From contig CAWKCE010000005.1 of assembly GCA_963848085.1 (NCBI GenBank), positions 620,001-684,000 on the forward strand: 64,000 bases of DNA. Reading direction: 5' to 3'. Origin of the DNA: CAWKCE01 sp032127035. GTDB taxonomy: Bacteria; Actinomycetota; Actinomycetes; JAHEKZ01. Under the pieces are notes generated by a model, which ran no database searches, was not told the origin of the DNA, and saw only the letters and a list, made by a program, of their open reading frames with translations. Of this stretch, positions 35,150-44,784 are shown one piece after another; position 1 is the stretch's first letter; the number at the start of each line of letters is the position of its first letter. Both the position numbers and the translations under genes were made by a program.

Positions 35150-35781
35150 CGCTCACCTCCCGGTGTCGCGTCGCGTCGTTCCTGGGCCGTCCTGCCGTCC
35201 GATCCGACGTCCGGGGCGGCGTCCGGGTTCCGCAACGGTGCGAGGAGTGGCACGAGCTTGGCGCGCCCACGCGCGCAGCGGCTCTTCACCGTGCCCACCG
35301 GGATCTCCAGGATGCGCGCGGCCTCCTCAACCGGGTAGCCCTGGACGTCGACGAGGACGATGGCCGTCCGCTGCTCGACCGGCAGCGTCGACAGGGCGCG
35401 TTCGATCTCCAGGGCCAGCTCGCGCCGGCCGAGTGGGTCGGAGGGGTCGGCCGGGTGCGTGTGGTCGTTCTCCGGCAGCGGGACCGTGGGCCGGGCCGCC
35501 CGGCGGCGAAGGCGGTCCAGGCAGGCGTTGACCACGATGCGGTGCAGCCAGGTGGTCACCGCAGCGTCCCCGCGGAAGCCGCCCGCGGCTCGATGGGCGG
35601 ACAGCAGCGCGTCCTGCAGCGCATCTGCTGCCTCGTCGGGGTCCCCCATCGTCCGCAGCGCCACCGCCCACAGCCGGTCGCGATGCCGGCGGACGAGCAC
35701 GGCGAAGGCGTCTGGGTCCCCCTCGGCATGACGCGCCAGCAGCTGCGCGTCGGCCGGCTCGGTGGGGTCGTCTGATGACAC
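35146..35781 (-). CDS. sigM: ECF RNA polymerase sigma factor SigM
   Basis: 211 residues from the GTG at 35779-35781. Region 2 (about 25-90) has DPDAFAVLVRRHRDRLWAVALRTMGD and the DEAADALQDALLSAHRAA and TTWLHRIVVNACLDRLRR segments. Region 4 (about 130-180) has LPVEQRTAIVLVDVQGYPVEEAARI and VGTVKSRCARGRAKL. A disordered C-terminal tail follows. Released by its adjacent anti-sigma factor. No strong ribosome site. Confidence 0.93.
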   Translation of the reverse strand: MSSDDPTEPADAQLLARHAEGDPDAFAVLVRRHRDRLWAVALRTMGDPDEAADALQDALLSAHRAAGGFRGDAAVTTWLHRIVVNACLDRLRRRAARPTVPLPENDHTHPADPSDPLGRRELALEIERALSTLPVEQRTAIVLVDVQGYPVEEAARILEIPVGTVKSRCARGRAKLVPLLAPLRNPDAAPDVGSDGRTAQERRDATPGGER

Positions 35782-35887
35782 CCGGGAAGCGTAGGCCCCG
35801 TGGGGCCGATCCGGTGGGACCGCAGCGAGGGCCGCCGGCGCCGGCATCCGATCGGGCGCGCGCCAAGGTCCGCGCACCCGCAGGGTG

Positions 35888-37297
35888 CTACTGCAGAACT
35901 GCCACTTCGGCGACGCCGCCCCGGTAGCCATCGGTGTCCACGGGCAGGGCGGTCAGCCAGACGAGAACCCAGCGGGCCGGTGTGGGCTGCGAGGACCGGA
36001 GGGCGACTCGGTCGCCGGCCCCCCGCACCGACGCCAGCCGGCTGAAGCCGCGGGTGGGCGCAGCGTCGGTGGGCCGCACCTTCGCGCGTTCGCTGACCAG
36101 GACCTGGAGATCGGTGCCGCGGCCGACCAGCTCGAGGTCGACCCCGCTCACATCCGTGACCTCCCCGAGGTCCAGCAGCAGTCCGACCCCTGGTTTCAGG
36201 CCACCGAGGTCGCGCGTGGTGTAGGTGACCGTTCGCCACGCCGTCGTGGCGTCGCCGTCGACGGCGAGGTCGGCCTCGTCGTCGTTCTCCGTGCCGTCGC
36301 CAGCGGGGTCGAAGGCACTCACCGCGGCCAAGGGCACGGTGGTCAGCTCCTCGGTTGGGGTGGAGGACGGCGACGTGGGCGTCGGCGACGGTGGAGGTGT
36401 CGGGCTGCCAGTGGCCTCGGGGCGTGCGGCGTCCTGCCAGACCTGCACGCCGATGAGGACGAGGGCGGCCACCACGATGGCCGCGATGGCCGCCAGCCCG
36501 ATCCGTGCCCACGGCCACGACGCCACCGACGCTCCGGCGAGTGCTGCGCTCCGTCCGGACGGGTCGGCCGACTGTTCGGTCTCGTCCAGCGCGTCGGCGA
36601 TGGCCTGCGGCGTGGTGAGCGGCTGCTGCGCCTCAGGATCGAGACACCGCGACACGACGTCGTCCAGGGGTCGCGGCACTCCCGCCCTCACCTGCCGGGG
36701 TCGGGCTGCCCGACCGTCGACGATCGGAGCCGGCGGGAGCCCGGCGCAGGCCTCGCCTGGCCACCGCGCGGTCAGTGCGGCGTACAGCAGCGCACCGAGC
36801 CGCCAGGCGTCCACCTGGTCGGCGTCGTCACCGGCGGTGACGTTCTCGAGGGCGGCACGGACGCCCACTCCGACCAGCACCGCTCCGTGGTCGGTGAGGA
36901 CGATGTCACGGGGGTCGAGGACCAGGTGGTGAACGCCTGCCGCCGCCGAGGCTGACAGCGCCTCGGCGACGTGGCGGACGATCGTGGTCGCCTCTGCCGC
37001 AGAAAGCGGCCCGGTCGCGAGCCGCTCGGCGAGCGTCACTCCGGGCCACCACGGCGTGACGACGAACACCCGGCCGTCGTCGACATCGGCATCGATCACC
37101 CGAAGCAGGCCCGGGTGCTCCACCCGGGCGGAGGTGGTGGCGGCCGCGCGGACCGCGGCTGCCCGCGGATGGTCCCGGTCGAGGACCAGGATGCCGACCG
37201 AGCGGTCCAGCACCGAGTCCCGGCCCTGCCAGATGGCACGACCTTTCCCTCGCGTCACCTCGGTGGCGAGTTCGTAGCGTCCGGCGAGTCGTTCCAT
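35888..37297 (-). CDS. MurJ-associated pseudokinase with C-terminal discoidin-like domain
   Basis: 469 residues from ATG 37295-37297. The kinase fold (about 5-250) lacks every catalytic residue: the VAVK lysine position reads VGIL, the HRD-K-N loop reads HLVLDPRD, and DFG is replaced by GVGV (about 143-146). A membrane helix (about 272-295) precedes a Pro/Thr linker and an extracellular F5/8-type-C-like domain (about 325-469). In M. tuberculosis the same two modules are fused to MurJ (MviN, Rv3910) and recruit FhaA when phosphorylated by PknB. Confidence 0.88.
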   Translation of the reverse strand: MERLAGRYELATEVTRGKGRAIWQGRDSVLDRSVGILVLDRDHPRAAAVRAAATTSARVEHPGLLRVIDADVDDGRVFVVTPWWPGVTLAERLATGPLSAAEATTIVRHVAEALSASAAAGVHHLVLDPRDIVLTDHGAVLVGVGVRAALENVTAGDDADQVDAWRLGALLYAALTARWPGEACAGLPPAPIVDGRAARPRQVRAGVPRPLDDVVSRCLDPEAQQPLTTPQAIADALDETEQSADPSGRSAALAGASVASWPWARIGLAAIAAIVVAALVLIGVQVWQDAARPEATGSPTPPPSPTPTSPSSTPTEELTTVPLAAVSAFDPAGDGTENDDEADLAVDGDATTAWRTVTYTTRDLGGLKPGVGLLLDLGEVTDVSGVDLELVGRGTDLQVLVSERAKVRPTDAAPTRGFSRLASVRGAGDRVALRSSQPTPARWVLVWLTALPVDTDGYRGGVAEVAVLQ

Positions 37298-37328
37298 CGG
37301 CTGAGACGATACGGCCGACCTGGTGCGA

Positions 37329-38429
37329 TCAGCGTGGGCGCACGCCGGGGCGGGCCGCTCCGTACAGACCGGTGAGGTAGACGGGGACGACGCGGACGAC
37401 GTCCCCCGTGTGCGGTGCGTGCACCATCTGCCCGTTGCCGATGTACATCGTGATGTGGTGGATGGTGCTGCGGTCGCTGGTGTCGTAGGCGTACACGAGC
37501 AGGTCGCCCGGGCGGAGGTCGGAGACCGGGATCGGCGTGCTCGCGAAGTACTGCTCGTTCGCCAGGCGAGGCAGGACGAGGCCCGCCCGCTGGTAGGACC
37601 ACAGGACCAGCCCGCTGCAGTCGAAGGTGTCGGGTCCCTCGTCGCCCCAGACGTAGGGGGCGCCGAGTACCGACAGTGCCGCGGACACGGCAGCGGCACC
37701 GTACGGAGATCCCGGCGCCTCGTTTCCCGTCAGTCCGAACGCGGCCAGGTCGGCGGCGGCGGCCGCTGCTGCGGCCCGCTCACGCTGGTCGGCCAGCCGG
37801 GAGGCGATCAGACGCACCCGCGCGTTGGACCGTCGCAGCGCGGTCTGAGTGGACTCCTCCAGGGCGCGCAGCTCGTCGTCGAGCAGGCGCGCCTGGCCGA
37901 CCAGGAACGCTCGCCGCTGGGCGAGGCGGTCCAGCTCGGCATGAAGGGCGGCGGCCTGGGAGACCGCCAGGTCTGCGGCGGCCACCGTCACCACATCCAG
38001 GCTGAGGACCGCGTCCAGCGTGGCGTAGCGAGCAGCGACCTCGCCGGGCGTCTCGGCGCTCAGCAGGCTGCCGTACATGCCGAGCGGTCCCCCGAGCCGG
38101 TAGGCCTCACGGACCCGGGCGGCCGCGTCGTCGGTCAGGGTGTCGCGGCCGGCGTCGAGCCCAGTCAGGCGCTGCTCGGCGAGGGTGCTCCGGAGGGCGG
38201 CCTCGGCCAGGAGGTCCTGGGTGTGGGCCAGGTGTTCGGCGGCGCGGTCCTGCTGCGCACTCAGCAGGTCGAGTCGGTCGCGGAGGTGAGCCGCCTGTGT
38301 GCGGGCGGACGTGAGGTCGGTTCCCGGGGCAGCGGAGGCCACCGTGGCCGGAAGTGTGCACACGGCGATGGCCACCGCACCGGTCAGGGCGACAGCGACA
38401 CCAAGCCGACGCGGAGGCCGACGGATCAC
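37329..38429 (-). CDS. NlpC/P60 family peptidoglycan endopeptidase
   Basis: 366 residues from the GTG at 38427-38429, which overlaps the upstream stop by 4 bases. A signal peptide (cleavage near ASA-AP, about 33) is followed by a long coiled-coil region (about 38-225) like RipA/RipC-type hydrolases. The C-terminal NlpC/P60 domain has nucleophile Cys271 in DTFDCSGLV, a catalytic His in STIHHITMYIG (324/325) and His337. Predicted to cut stem peptides at the cell surface. Confidence 0.92.
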   Translation of the reverse strand: MIRRPPRRLGVAVALTGAVAIAVCTLPATVASAAPGTDLTSARTQAAHLRDRLDLLSAQQDRAAEHLAHTQDLLAEAALRSTLAEQRLTGLDAGRDTLTDDAAARVREAYRLGGPLGMYGSLLSAETPGEVAARYATLDAVLSLDVVTVAAADLAVSQAAALHAELDRLAQRRAFLVGQARLLDDELRALEESTQTALRRSNARVRLIASRLADQRERAAAAAAAADLAAFGLTGNEAPGSPYGAAAVSAALSVLGAPYVWGDEGPDTFDCSGLVLWSYQRAGLVLPRLANEQYFASTPIPVSDLRPGDLLVYAYDTSDRSTIHHITMYIGNGQMVHAPHTGDVVRVVPVYLTGLYGAARPGVRPR

Positions 38430-38860
38430 GACTGGGCGCCCGACGTCTCGAGCGGCTCGTCGTAGATCGTCGTCTGCACCTCCGCGAGGGAGGCGAGGGG
38501 ACCAATGCGGAACAGCACGAGGGTGGTGGCCGTGTTGCGGATCTCGAAGGACACGCTCGCATCGCGGTTCACCCGGAAAGACTTCTTGACGATGGTGGCG
38601 CCGTACTGCTCGGCGACGGTGTTGGCGGCTGCCAGCGAAAGGCGCGGGTTGCCGTAGGCCTGGTAGCTCGTGACGGCGGCAGCGGCTGCCTCGAGTCCGT
38701 TGTCCTCGAGGGAGAACCGTGCGACCACGATCGACAGCACCTCGAAGCACACGATTCCGAGCAGTGTCAGGGTCAGGGTGAGGCGGGCCAACCAGCCGAA
38801 GACGATCGAGCCGTCATCGGCCCGGACCCTCGACCTCATCCGGGCAGGCGGATCCTCCAT
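38426..38860 (-). CDS. hypothetical single-pass membrane protein
   Basis: 144 residues from ATG 38858-38860; another in-frame ATG at 38912-38914 would add 18 residues, and neither start has a clear ribosome site. One membrane helix (about 23-47, FGWLARLTLTLTLLGIVCFEVLSIVV) precedes an outside domain of about 95 residues. Part of that domain (NTVAEQYGATIVKKSF, SVSFEIRNTATTLVLFRIGPL) looks like an extracytoplasmic beta domain. No family recognised. It overlaps the NlpC/P60 gene and lies downstream of murJ. Confidence 0.7.
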   Translation of the reverse strand: MEDPPARMRSRVRADDGSIVFGWLARLTLTLTLLGIVCFEVLSIVVARFSLEDNGLEAAAAAVTSYQAYGNPRLSLAAANTVAEQYGATIVKKSFRVNRDASVSFEIRNTATTLVLFRIGPLASLAEVQTTIYDEPLETSGAQS

Positions 38861-38965
38861 GCAGACGTTGTCGGGTCCGGGGGGGCCCGACTTGATGGTC
38901 AGACACCCATCCATCCGGGTGACGCCGTTCGAGTGACGCCGCCGGTCGCACCGGCCCGATCCGGG

Positions 38966-40582
38966 TCAGCCCCGACCGCGACCCGTCACGAGGTCGGTGA
39001 CCTGCTTCACCTCGTCGATGTGCATGAGCCGGGCCGCCCCCACGAACACCGCAGCGGCGGGCAGCAGCCCCACGGCCAGCGTGATCACGGCGTCGATGCT
39101 CGACGTGACCGGCTCACCACCGGTGAACAGTCGAGCGGCACCAGCCATCACGACGCCGGCCAGGACGGTTGCCACGGTGAGCCGGACGTAGGTGCGGGTG
39201 ACCATGGCACCGTCGATGCCGCCGATCTTGCGCCCCAGGCGGTGCGCGAGCACGGCGAGCGCGACCCAGTAGGCGACCGCGTACGACAGACCCAGCGACG
39301 GCACGCGGAACTCGTCCGGAACGTTCGCGAACAGCAGGTAGGCCAAGGCCACGTTTACCGCGTTGAGCAGGACCGCGTTGATGGTCGGCGAGCGGGTGTC
39401 CTCCAGTGCGTAGTAGCCCCGCAGCAGCACGTAGTAGGCGCTGAACGCCGGCAGCCCGATGGAGTACGCGGCCAGCGTGAGACCCAGTTGGCGCGCGCCT
39501 TCAGCGGTCATGGACCCGTGGTCGAAGAGCAGCACCGAGATGGGGATGCCGAGCAGCAGCAAGGTCATGGTCGCCGGCAGGATCATCGCTCCCGTGACCC
39601 GCAGGGCCCAGCCGAGCCGCGCGCGTACGACGTCGAACCGGCCGTCGTGGGCCTCCTGGGCCAGCCGGGGGAGGAGGGCGGTGACGACCGATACGGTGAT
39701 CACCGACTGCGGCAAGATGAACACGGTGAACGCGTTGGTGTAGACGGTCGCGCCGGCGTCCAGGGCTGGCGCCTCGACGTTCGCGCGGGTCGCCAGCCGG
39801 ACGACCAGCAGGGTTCCCAGCTGGTTGATCGCCACCAAACCGATGGTCCAGCGCGCGAGGGACCACGCCTTGCCGAGTCCTTGGCCCTTGAGGTCGAGGC
39901 GCGGCCGGAGACCGAAGCCAGCCCGCCGCAGGACCGGGATCAGCACCAGGGCCTGCAGCACCGAGCCCACGAGCGTGCCGAGCCCGAGGATGGCGACCTG
40001 GGCGTCGGTCACGCTCCGGGTCGTCGCGCCCGTGCCCACCACCCAGAGGAAGGAGACTGAGGCCCCGATGACTGCGAGGTTGTTGACGATCGGCGCGAAC
40101 ATGGGTGCCCCGAACCGCTCCCGGGTGTTGAGCACCTGCGACAAGACCGTGAACACTCCGAAGAAGAAGATCTGCGGGAGCATCAGGCGCGCGAACAACG
40201 TGGCGATCTCGAGCTGGCGAGGTGACCAGCCGGCGGAGTACAGCCGGACGACCAACGGGGCGAGCAGCACGGCCAGGGTGGCCAGCGCCAGCAGCGCCAG
40301 GCCGACGGCGGAGATCAGTCGCTGCGCGTAGGCCTCACCGTGGTCGGGGTCGTCGGCACGGTGACGGACCAGCTGGGGGACAAACACGGCGTTGATGGCA
40401 CCGCCGATGAACAACGTGTAGACGACGGTCGGCAGCATGTTCGCCACCCAGTACGTGTCTGCGAGGACGCCACTGCCCAGCGCGGCCAGCAGCGCCACGT
40501 TCTTGCCCAGACCCGTGATCCGTGAGGTGATCGTCCCCGCCGCCATCAGCGAGCTGGAGCGTAGGAGCCCGGCGTTGCTCAC
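38966..40582 (-). CDS. murJ: MurJ lipid II flippase (MviN family)
   Basis: 538 residues from the GTG at 40580-40582. About 14 transmembrane helices, with family motifs at the N-terminus (SSSLMAAGTITSRITGLGKNVALLAALG), GGAINAVFVPQLVRHRA and the TRSPTINAVLLNAVNVAL segment. It moves lipid II across the membrane. It ends without the pseudokinase and galactose-binding modules that are fused to MurJ in mycobacteria; those form a separate gene further along this leftward cluster. Confidence 0.95.
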   Translation of the reverse strand: MSNAGLLRSSSLMAAGTITSRITGLGKNVALLAALGSGVLADTYWVANMLPTVVYTLFIGGAINAVFVPQLVRHRADDPDHGEAYAQRLISAVGLALLALATLAVLLAPLVVRLYSAGWSPRQLEIATLFARLMLPQIFFFGVFTVLSQVLNTRERFGAPMFAPIVNNLAVIGASVSFLWVVGTGATTRSVTDAQVAILGLGTLVGSVLQALVLIPVLRRAGFGLRPRLDLKGQGLGKAWSLARWTIGLVAINQLGTLLVVRLATRANVEAPALDAGATVYTNAFTVFILPQSVITVSVVTALLPRLAQEAHDGRFDVVRARLGWALRVTGAMILPATMTLLLLGIPISVLLFDHGSMTAEGARQLGLTLAAYSIGLPAFSAYYVLLRGYYALEDTRSPTINAVLLNAVNVALAYLLFANVPDEFRVPSLGLSYAVAYWVALAVLAHRLGRKIGGIDGAMVTRTYVRLTVATVLAGVVMAGAARLFTGGEPVTSSIDAVITLAVGLLPAAAVFVGAARLMHIDEVKQVTDLVTGRGRG

Positions 40583-40592
40583 TTCGGCCCCC

Positions 40593-42749
40593 TCACGCGC
40601 TGTCCAGGCCGGCCGAGTCGGCGCGGCCCCCCGCACGAGCCCGACGGATGCGGCGGGTGATGCGCACCGCCGCGGCCAGCACGAGCAGCCCGGCGGCCAG
40701 CCCGAACACGATCAGGGCGACCTTGCCATAGGCGCGCACATCCACCCAGATCTCGGTGGGTTCGGCGTAGGCGCGGCCACGCGGTGTCAGCAGTCCGACC
40801 TCCAGCGCGAGCCGACCACTCGTCACCGCATCCAGCTGGACGCTGACCGAGCTCGAGCCGCCGGCGTCGACCACCAGGACCTCGTCAGGGACGGCGGCGC
40901 GAAGGCGAAGTGGGTCGACCGAGCTCACCGACACCCGTACCCGCACCGGTTGGTCCAGCTGGTTGCGCACCGTGACTGGCAGCGGGGCCGACTCCGCCGA
41001 CAGCGTGGCGTCCCGGGTGACGATCTTCACCTTGCCGCGGTCGTCGGCCAGATGCTGGGCGGTTTCCTCGGCCCGGGTGGTCGACGCGTCCGGCTCGCCG
41101 CGCCACGCGGTGGACAGTGAGCTCAGGGCAGCCTGGTGGTACACCGTCGCCGGGCTCCGGTCGGTGAGGATGCCGCGGAACCGCGACAGGTCGCGCAGCG
41201 TGGTGGCCGTGGCGTCCACGCTGGCTGCCGGGATCTGCTCCTGGGCGACCCTCTCCGGCAGCTGGGGGGACTCGCGCGCCACCAGCGGCGCCTCCCGGGC
41301 GAGTGCCTCGGACAGCGGGACCGGGCTGATCCAGGAGGCGCGGTCGCTCGCCGACAGGAGGGCGTCGGCCCAGGCTGGCCCTGGGTCCCAGCGCCGTGGG
41401 GGCGCGAGCACCGCGAGCCGCGGGTCGCTCGGCAGCTCCACGGTCATCTGCAGCAGCTGCGCCAGGAAGACCTGCCGGGCGAGCAGGACCCCGCCGAGGT
41501 CGTCGGGACCGTGAGCCACGATCTCGTCCAGGATCGGGTCGGTCACCAGCCCGGCCAGTCGGTCGTCGGCCAGGTCGACCCGACCGGACGGGGTCCACGG
41601 CGGCGGCGCCGGTAGCGGCACGGCGTCCCCGGACAGCAGCACGGACGTGAAACCTCCTCCGGCCAGGGTGCGCAGCACGCCGTCGTCGGCGAACCCTTGC
41701 GCGGGCCAGGCCAGGTTGACGTCCGCCTCCCGACCGAGGATCGACCGCACGACGAGATCGCCGTGGGAGCGCGCGTCGGTGAGCACGCCTGGTCGGTTGG
41801 CCTCGGAGATGGCGGCCAGGTCTGGGTCGGCGTAGGGCAGGCCGACCACGGTCCCGGCCGTGCTTCCCGCCTGCAGCCGCTCGAGCCATCGCCGCGCGGC
41901 CGCGCTGTCGGCGTCGGCGGACTCGTCCGCCCGCCGTGGGGCTTGGGAGATCACGTCGGCGTCGGCCAGTACGGCCGGATCGACCGCCCAGGTCACCACC
42001 TGGTCCGCGCCGGCGTCGAGGAGGGTCGCCAGCCGGCCACCAGGCGCCAGCTGTTGAGCCAGGCCCGGGCTGACCGCGCCGGTGCTGTCGCGACGCGGCT
42101 GGTCGACCAAGGGCCAGAACCACAGGACGGGGGTGGCGCTCACCCCGAGGTCGGGTGGTGCCCAGGGCAGGAACGTGTCGATGGTCGCCACCGTCTCGGT
42201 CACCCCACCGATGACGGCGGACACGCGCAGTCGCATCGGGTAGACCCCGCTGGACGTGTCGGGCAAGGGGAGTGCGTCGGTGGACGTGCGCACGAGGAAC
42301 GTCGAGGTCCGCGACACCTGGCCCAGGCGGTCGAAGGCGTCTGGGACCGGGACCGTGACCGGCGGCGGCGCGACCGCGTTGAGAGGATCACCTGCTCCGG
42401 CGGTCGCCTCGGCCAGGCCGATCCGCGTGCCGTAGGCGACGGTGCCCACCTCGAGCTGGACGCGGACACCCCGCAGCCTGCGCTGCGTGGTGATCGACCC
42501 GCCCACGAGCAGGCGCCGGCCGGGGCTCACCGTGACGGGCTCGAGCAGCGTCAGGCTGGCCGAGACCGACGGCAGAGCCGCCCGCACCTCGCCGGCGAAG
42601 ACTGGCGGAGCGACCGCACCGCCGGCCGCTGCGGGCTGTGCCGAGCCGGCGCGGGCCACGGGGGACGGCGGAACGACCAGCAGGACCACCGCGAACGCTC
42701 CGAGAAGGGCAGGCAGGGCGAGCCGGACGTGGTGCGCCGGTGTGGTCAC
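40593..42749 (-). CDS. DUF6049 family exported/membrane protein
   Basis: 718 residues from the GTG at 42747-42749, overlapping the NUDIX stop by 4 bases. A signal-like hydrophobic helix (about 9-30) is followed by a large extracellular region of beta-rich domains and a central carbohydrate-deacetylase-like barrel (about 220-480). A C-terminal membrane helix (about 680-700) and a basic tail end it. Homologue of M. tuberculosis Rv3909, always next to murJ. Function unproven; a role in envelope assembly is inferred from position. Confidence 0.85.
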   Translation of the reverse strand: MTTPAHHVRLALPALLGAFAVVLLVVPPSPVARAGSAQPAAAGGAVAPPVFAGEVRAALPSVSASLTLLEPVTVSPGRRLLVGGSITTQRRLRGVRVQLEVGTVAYGTRIGLAEATAGAGDPLNAVAPPPVTVPVPDAFDRLGQVSRTSTFLVRTSTDALPLPDTSSGVYPMRLRVSAVIGGVTETVATIDTFLPWAPPDLGVSATPVLWFWPLVDQPRRDSTGAVSPGLAQQLAPGGRLATLLDAGADQVVTWAVDPAVLADADVISQAPRRADESADADSAAARRWLERLQAGSTAGTVVGLPYADPDLAAISEANRPGVLTDARSHGDLVVRSILGREADVNLAWPAQGFADDGVLRTLAGGGFTSVLLSGDAVPLPAPPPWTPSGRVDLADDRLAGLVTDPILDEIVAHGPDDLGGVLLARQVFLAQLLQMTVELPSDPRLAVLAPPRRWDPGPAWADALLSASDRASWISPVPLSEALAREAPLVARESPQLPERVAQEQIPAASVDATATTLRDLSRFRGILTDRSPATVYHQAALSSLSTAWRGEPDASTTRAEETAQHLADDRGKVKIVTRDATLSAESAPLPVTVRNQLDQPVRVRVSVSSVDPLRLRAAVPDEVLVVDAGGSSSVSVQLDAVTSGRLALEVGLLTPRGRAYAEPTEIWVDVRAYGKVALIVFGLAAGLLVLAAAVRITRRIRRARAGGRADSAGLDSA

Positions 42750-43216
42750 GCGGTGTCCGCGAGGAGACCCGCGACCCGCCCGACCAGCCGACGTTCGTCG
42801 GCGTAGGCCAGCCGCGACGCCAGCTCGTCGAGCGGCACCCACGCCACCTCGACCACCTCCGCGTCCTCGTCGGACAGGGAGCCACCCGCCGCCTCGAACA
42901 GGAAGTGGTGCACCGTCTTGTGGATCCGGCGGCCGTCTGCCACGAACCAGAAGTCGATGGTGCCGAGTGGGGCCAGCAGCCGGCCACGGATCCCGGTCTC
43001 CTCCTCCACCTCGCGCACGGCCGCGTCCTCGTAGGTCTCCCCGCGCTCGAGGTGCCCTTTCGGCAGGGACCACAGGAGGCGGCCGCGCCGGTCGTGGCGG
43101 CCGATGAGGGCGGCCTGCGGCGCCGTCCCGGTGCGGTCCACGACCAGACCGCCCGCGGACACCTCTTCGACCGTCTGACGACGGGGAGGAGGGGTCGGGA
43201 CGGGACGGCCGTTCAT
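42746..43216 (-). CDS. NUDIX hydrolase (MutT4-like)
   Basis: 156 residues from ATG 43214-43216. A complete Nudix box, GHLERGETYEDAAVREVEEE followed by TGI (about 54-76), binds the metal ion that supports pyrophosphate hydrolysis. Position between DUF6049 and the divergent pcnA matches mycobacterial mutT4 (Rv3908). The substrate could be an oxidised nucleotide or a dinucleoside polyphosphate. Confidence 0.92.
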   Translation of the reverse strand: MNGRPVPTPPPRRQTVEEVSAGGLVVDRTGTAPQAALIGRHDRRGRLLWSLPKGHLERGETYEDAAVREVEEETGIRGRLLAPLGTIDFWFVADGRRIHKTVHHFLFEAAGGSLSDEDAEVVEVAWVPLDELASRLAYADERRLVGRVAGLLADTA

Positions 43217-43325
43217 GCCTCGATCGTAGCCAGCAGGACCGGCGGAGCGAGCCGGGTGGCGTGGTCATCCGGCCGGGCCCGACCCGTCCGAGCCGGTGCC
43301 CTCGCAGCGCCTAGGGTGGTCACTC

Positions 43326-44780
43326 GTGTCCCCTGCCGAACCCGGATCGCCGTCGGTGCAGCGCGCGCTGGGTGACGCACAGCGCCGAGCCGTCACCGAG
43401 CTGGTCCGGGTGTCGCCGGTCGCCGACGCACTGGGGCGCCGCTTCGTTGCCGCCGGGCACGAGATCGCGCTGGTAGGTGGTTCGGTACGCGACGCGCTGC
43501 TGGGGCGACTCGGCGACGATCTCGACTTCACGACGTCCGCCCGCCCGGAGGAGGCGGAGGAGCTCGTCGCAGACCTCGCGCAGGCGGTGTGGGACATCGG
43601 CCGGGACTTCGGAACGATCGGCTGCCGCATCGACGGCGTGACATGCGAGATCACGACCTACCGGAGCGACCAGTACCGGCCGACCTCCCGCAAGCCGCAA
43701 GTGGCGTACGGAGACACCCTCGACGGCGACCTGGGCCGCCGGGACTTCACGGTGAACGCGATGGCGGTGCGGCTGCCCGGCACCACGTTCGTCGATCCGT
43801 ACGACGGTCTGGTCGACCTTGCCGAGACTCGGCTTCGCACGCCTGGCCGGCCGGAGGACTCATTCGGTGACGACCCCCTGCGCATGATGCGAGCCGCCCG
43901 GTTCGCCAGCCAGCTCGGGTTCGGCGTCGACGAGGACGTGCTCGCCGCGATGACCGCCATGTCCGAACGCATTGCCATCGTGTCCGCCGAGCGCGTTCGG
44001 GACGAGCTGGTCAAGCTGGTGATGTCGGCAGACCCACGAACCGGGCTCGGGATTCTCTGTGACACCGGGCTGGCGGAGCACGTCCTGCCGGAGCTGCCCG
44101 CGCTGCGCTTGGAGGTGGACGAGCATCACCACCACAAGGACGTGTACGAGCACACGCTCACGGTTGTGGACCAGGCCATTGCCCTGGAGCCAGACGGGCC
44201 CGACCTGGTGCTGCGACTCGCAGCACTGCTGCACGACATCGGCAAACCGCGGACGCGTCGGTTCGAGACCGGAGGGAGCGTCTCCTTCCACCACCACGAG
44301 ATGGTGGGGGCTCGGATGGCGACCAAGCGCCTGCGGGCGCTGCGCCTCCCGGGCGAGGTCGTTGACGACGTCGCCCGGCTGGTGGAGCTGCACTTGCGCT
44401 TCCACGGGTACTCCGACGGGGTGTGGACCGACTCCGCGGTCCGCCGGTACGTGCGCGACGCCGGGCCGTTGCTGGGTCGGCTCCACCGGCTGACCCGGGC
44501 CGACTGCACGACCCGCAACCAACGCCGGGCAGCGGCGCTGGCCCGGGCGTACGACGCGCTCGAGGCCCGCATCGACGCGCTGGCGGAGGCCGAGGAGCTC
44601 GCGGCGATCCGGCCAGACCTCGACGGCACGCAGATCATGGAGACGCTGGGCATCCCGGCCGGGCCCGACGTCGGGGAGGCCTACCGGTTCCTCCTGGAGC
44701 TGCGGCTTGACCGGGGACCCCTTCCGGCCGAGGAGGCCCGGACGCAGCTGCGGCGCTGGTGGTCCGAGCGCAACGCCTGA
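43326..44780 (+). CDS. pcnA: CCA tRNA nucleotidyltransferase
   Basis: 484 residues from the GTG at 43326. Class II nucleotidyltransferase head: LVGGSVRDALLGRLGDDLDFTTSA with the metal-binding DxD, CEITTYRSD and RRDFTVNAMA. A C-terminal HD phosphohydrolase domain (EHHHHKDVYEHTL, AALLHDIGKP) matches the actinobacterial type. It adds or repairs the 3' CCA of tRNAs, needed here because none of the window's tRNA genes encodes CCA. Divergent from the NUDIX gene. Confidence 0.95.
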   Translation: MSPAEPGSPSVQRALGDAQRRAVTELVRVSPVADALGRRFVAAGHEIALVGGSVRDALLGRLGDDLDFTTSARPEEAEELVADLAQAVWDIGRDFGTIGCRIDGVTCEITTYRSDQYRPTSRKPQVAYGDTLDGDLGRRDFTVNAMAVRLPGTTFVDPYDGLVDLAETRLRTPGRPEDSFGDDPLRMMRAARFASQLGFGVDEDVLAAMTAMSERIAIVSAERVRDELVKLVMSADPRTGLGILCDTGLAEHVLPELPALRLEVDEHHHHKDVYEHTLTVVDQAIALEPDGPDLVLRLAALLHDIGKPRTRRFETGGSVSFHHHEMVGARMATKRLRALRLPGEVVDDVARLVELHLRFHGYSDGVWTDSAVRRYVRDAGPLLGRLHRLTRADCTTRNQRRAAALARAYDALEARIDALAEAEELAAIRPDLDGTQIMETLGIPAGPDVGEAYRFLLELRLDRGPLPAEEARTQLRRWWSERNA

Positions 44781-44784
44781 GCGG

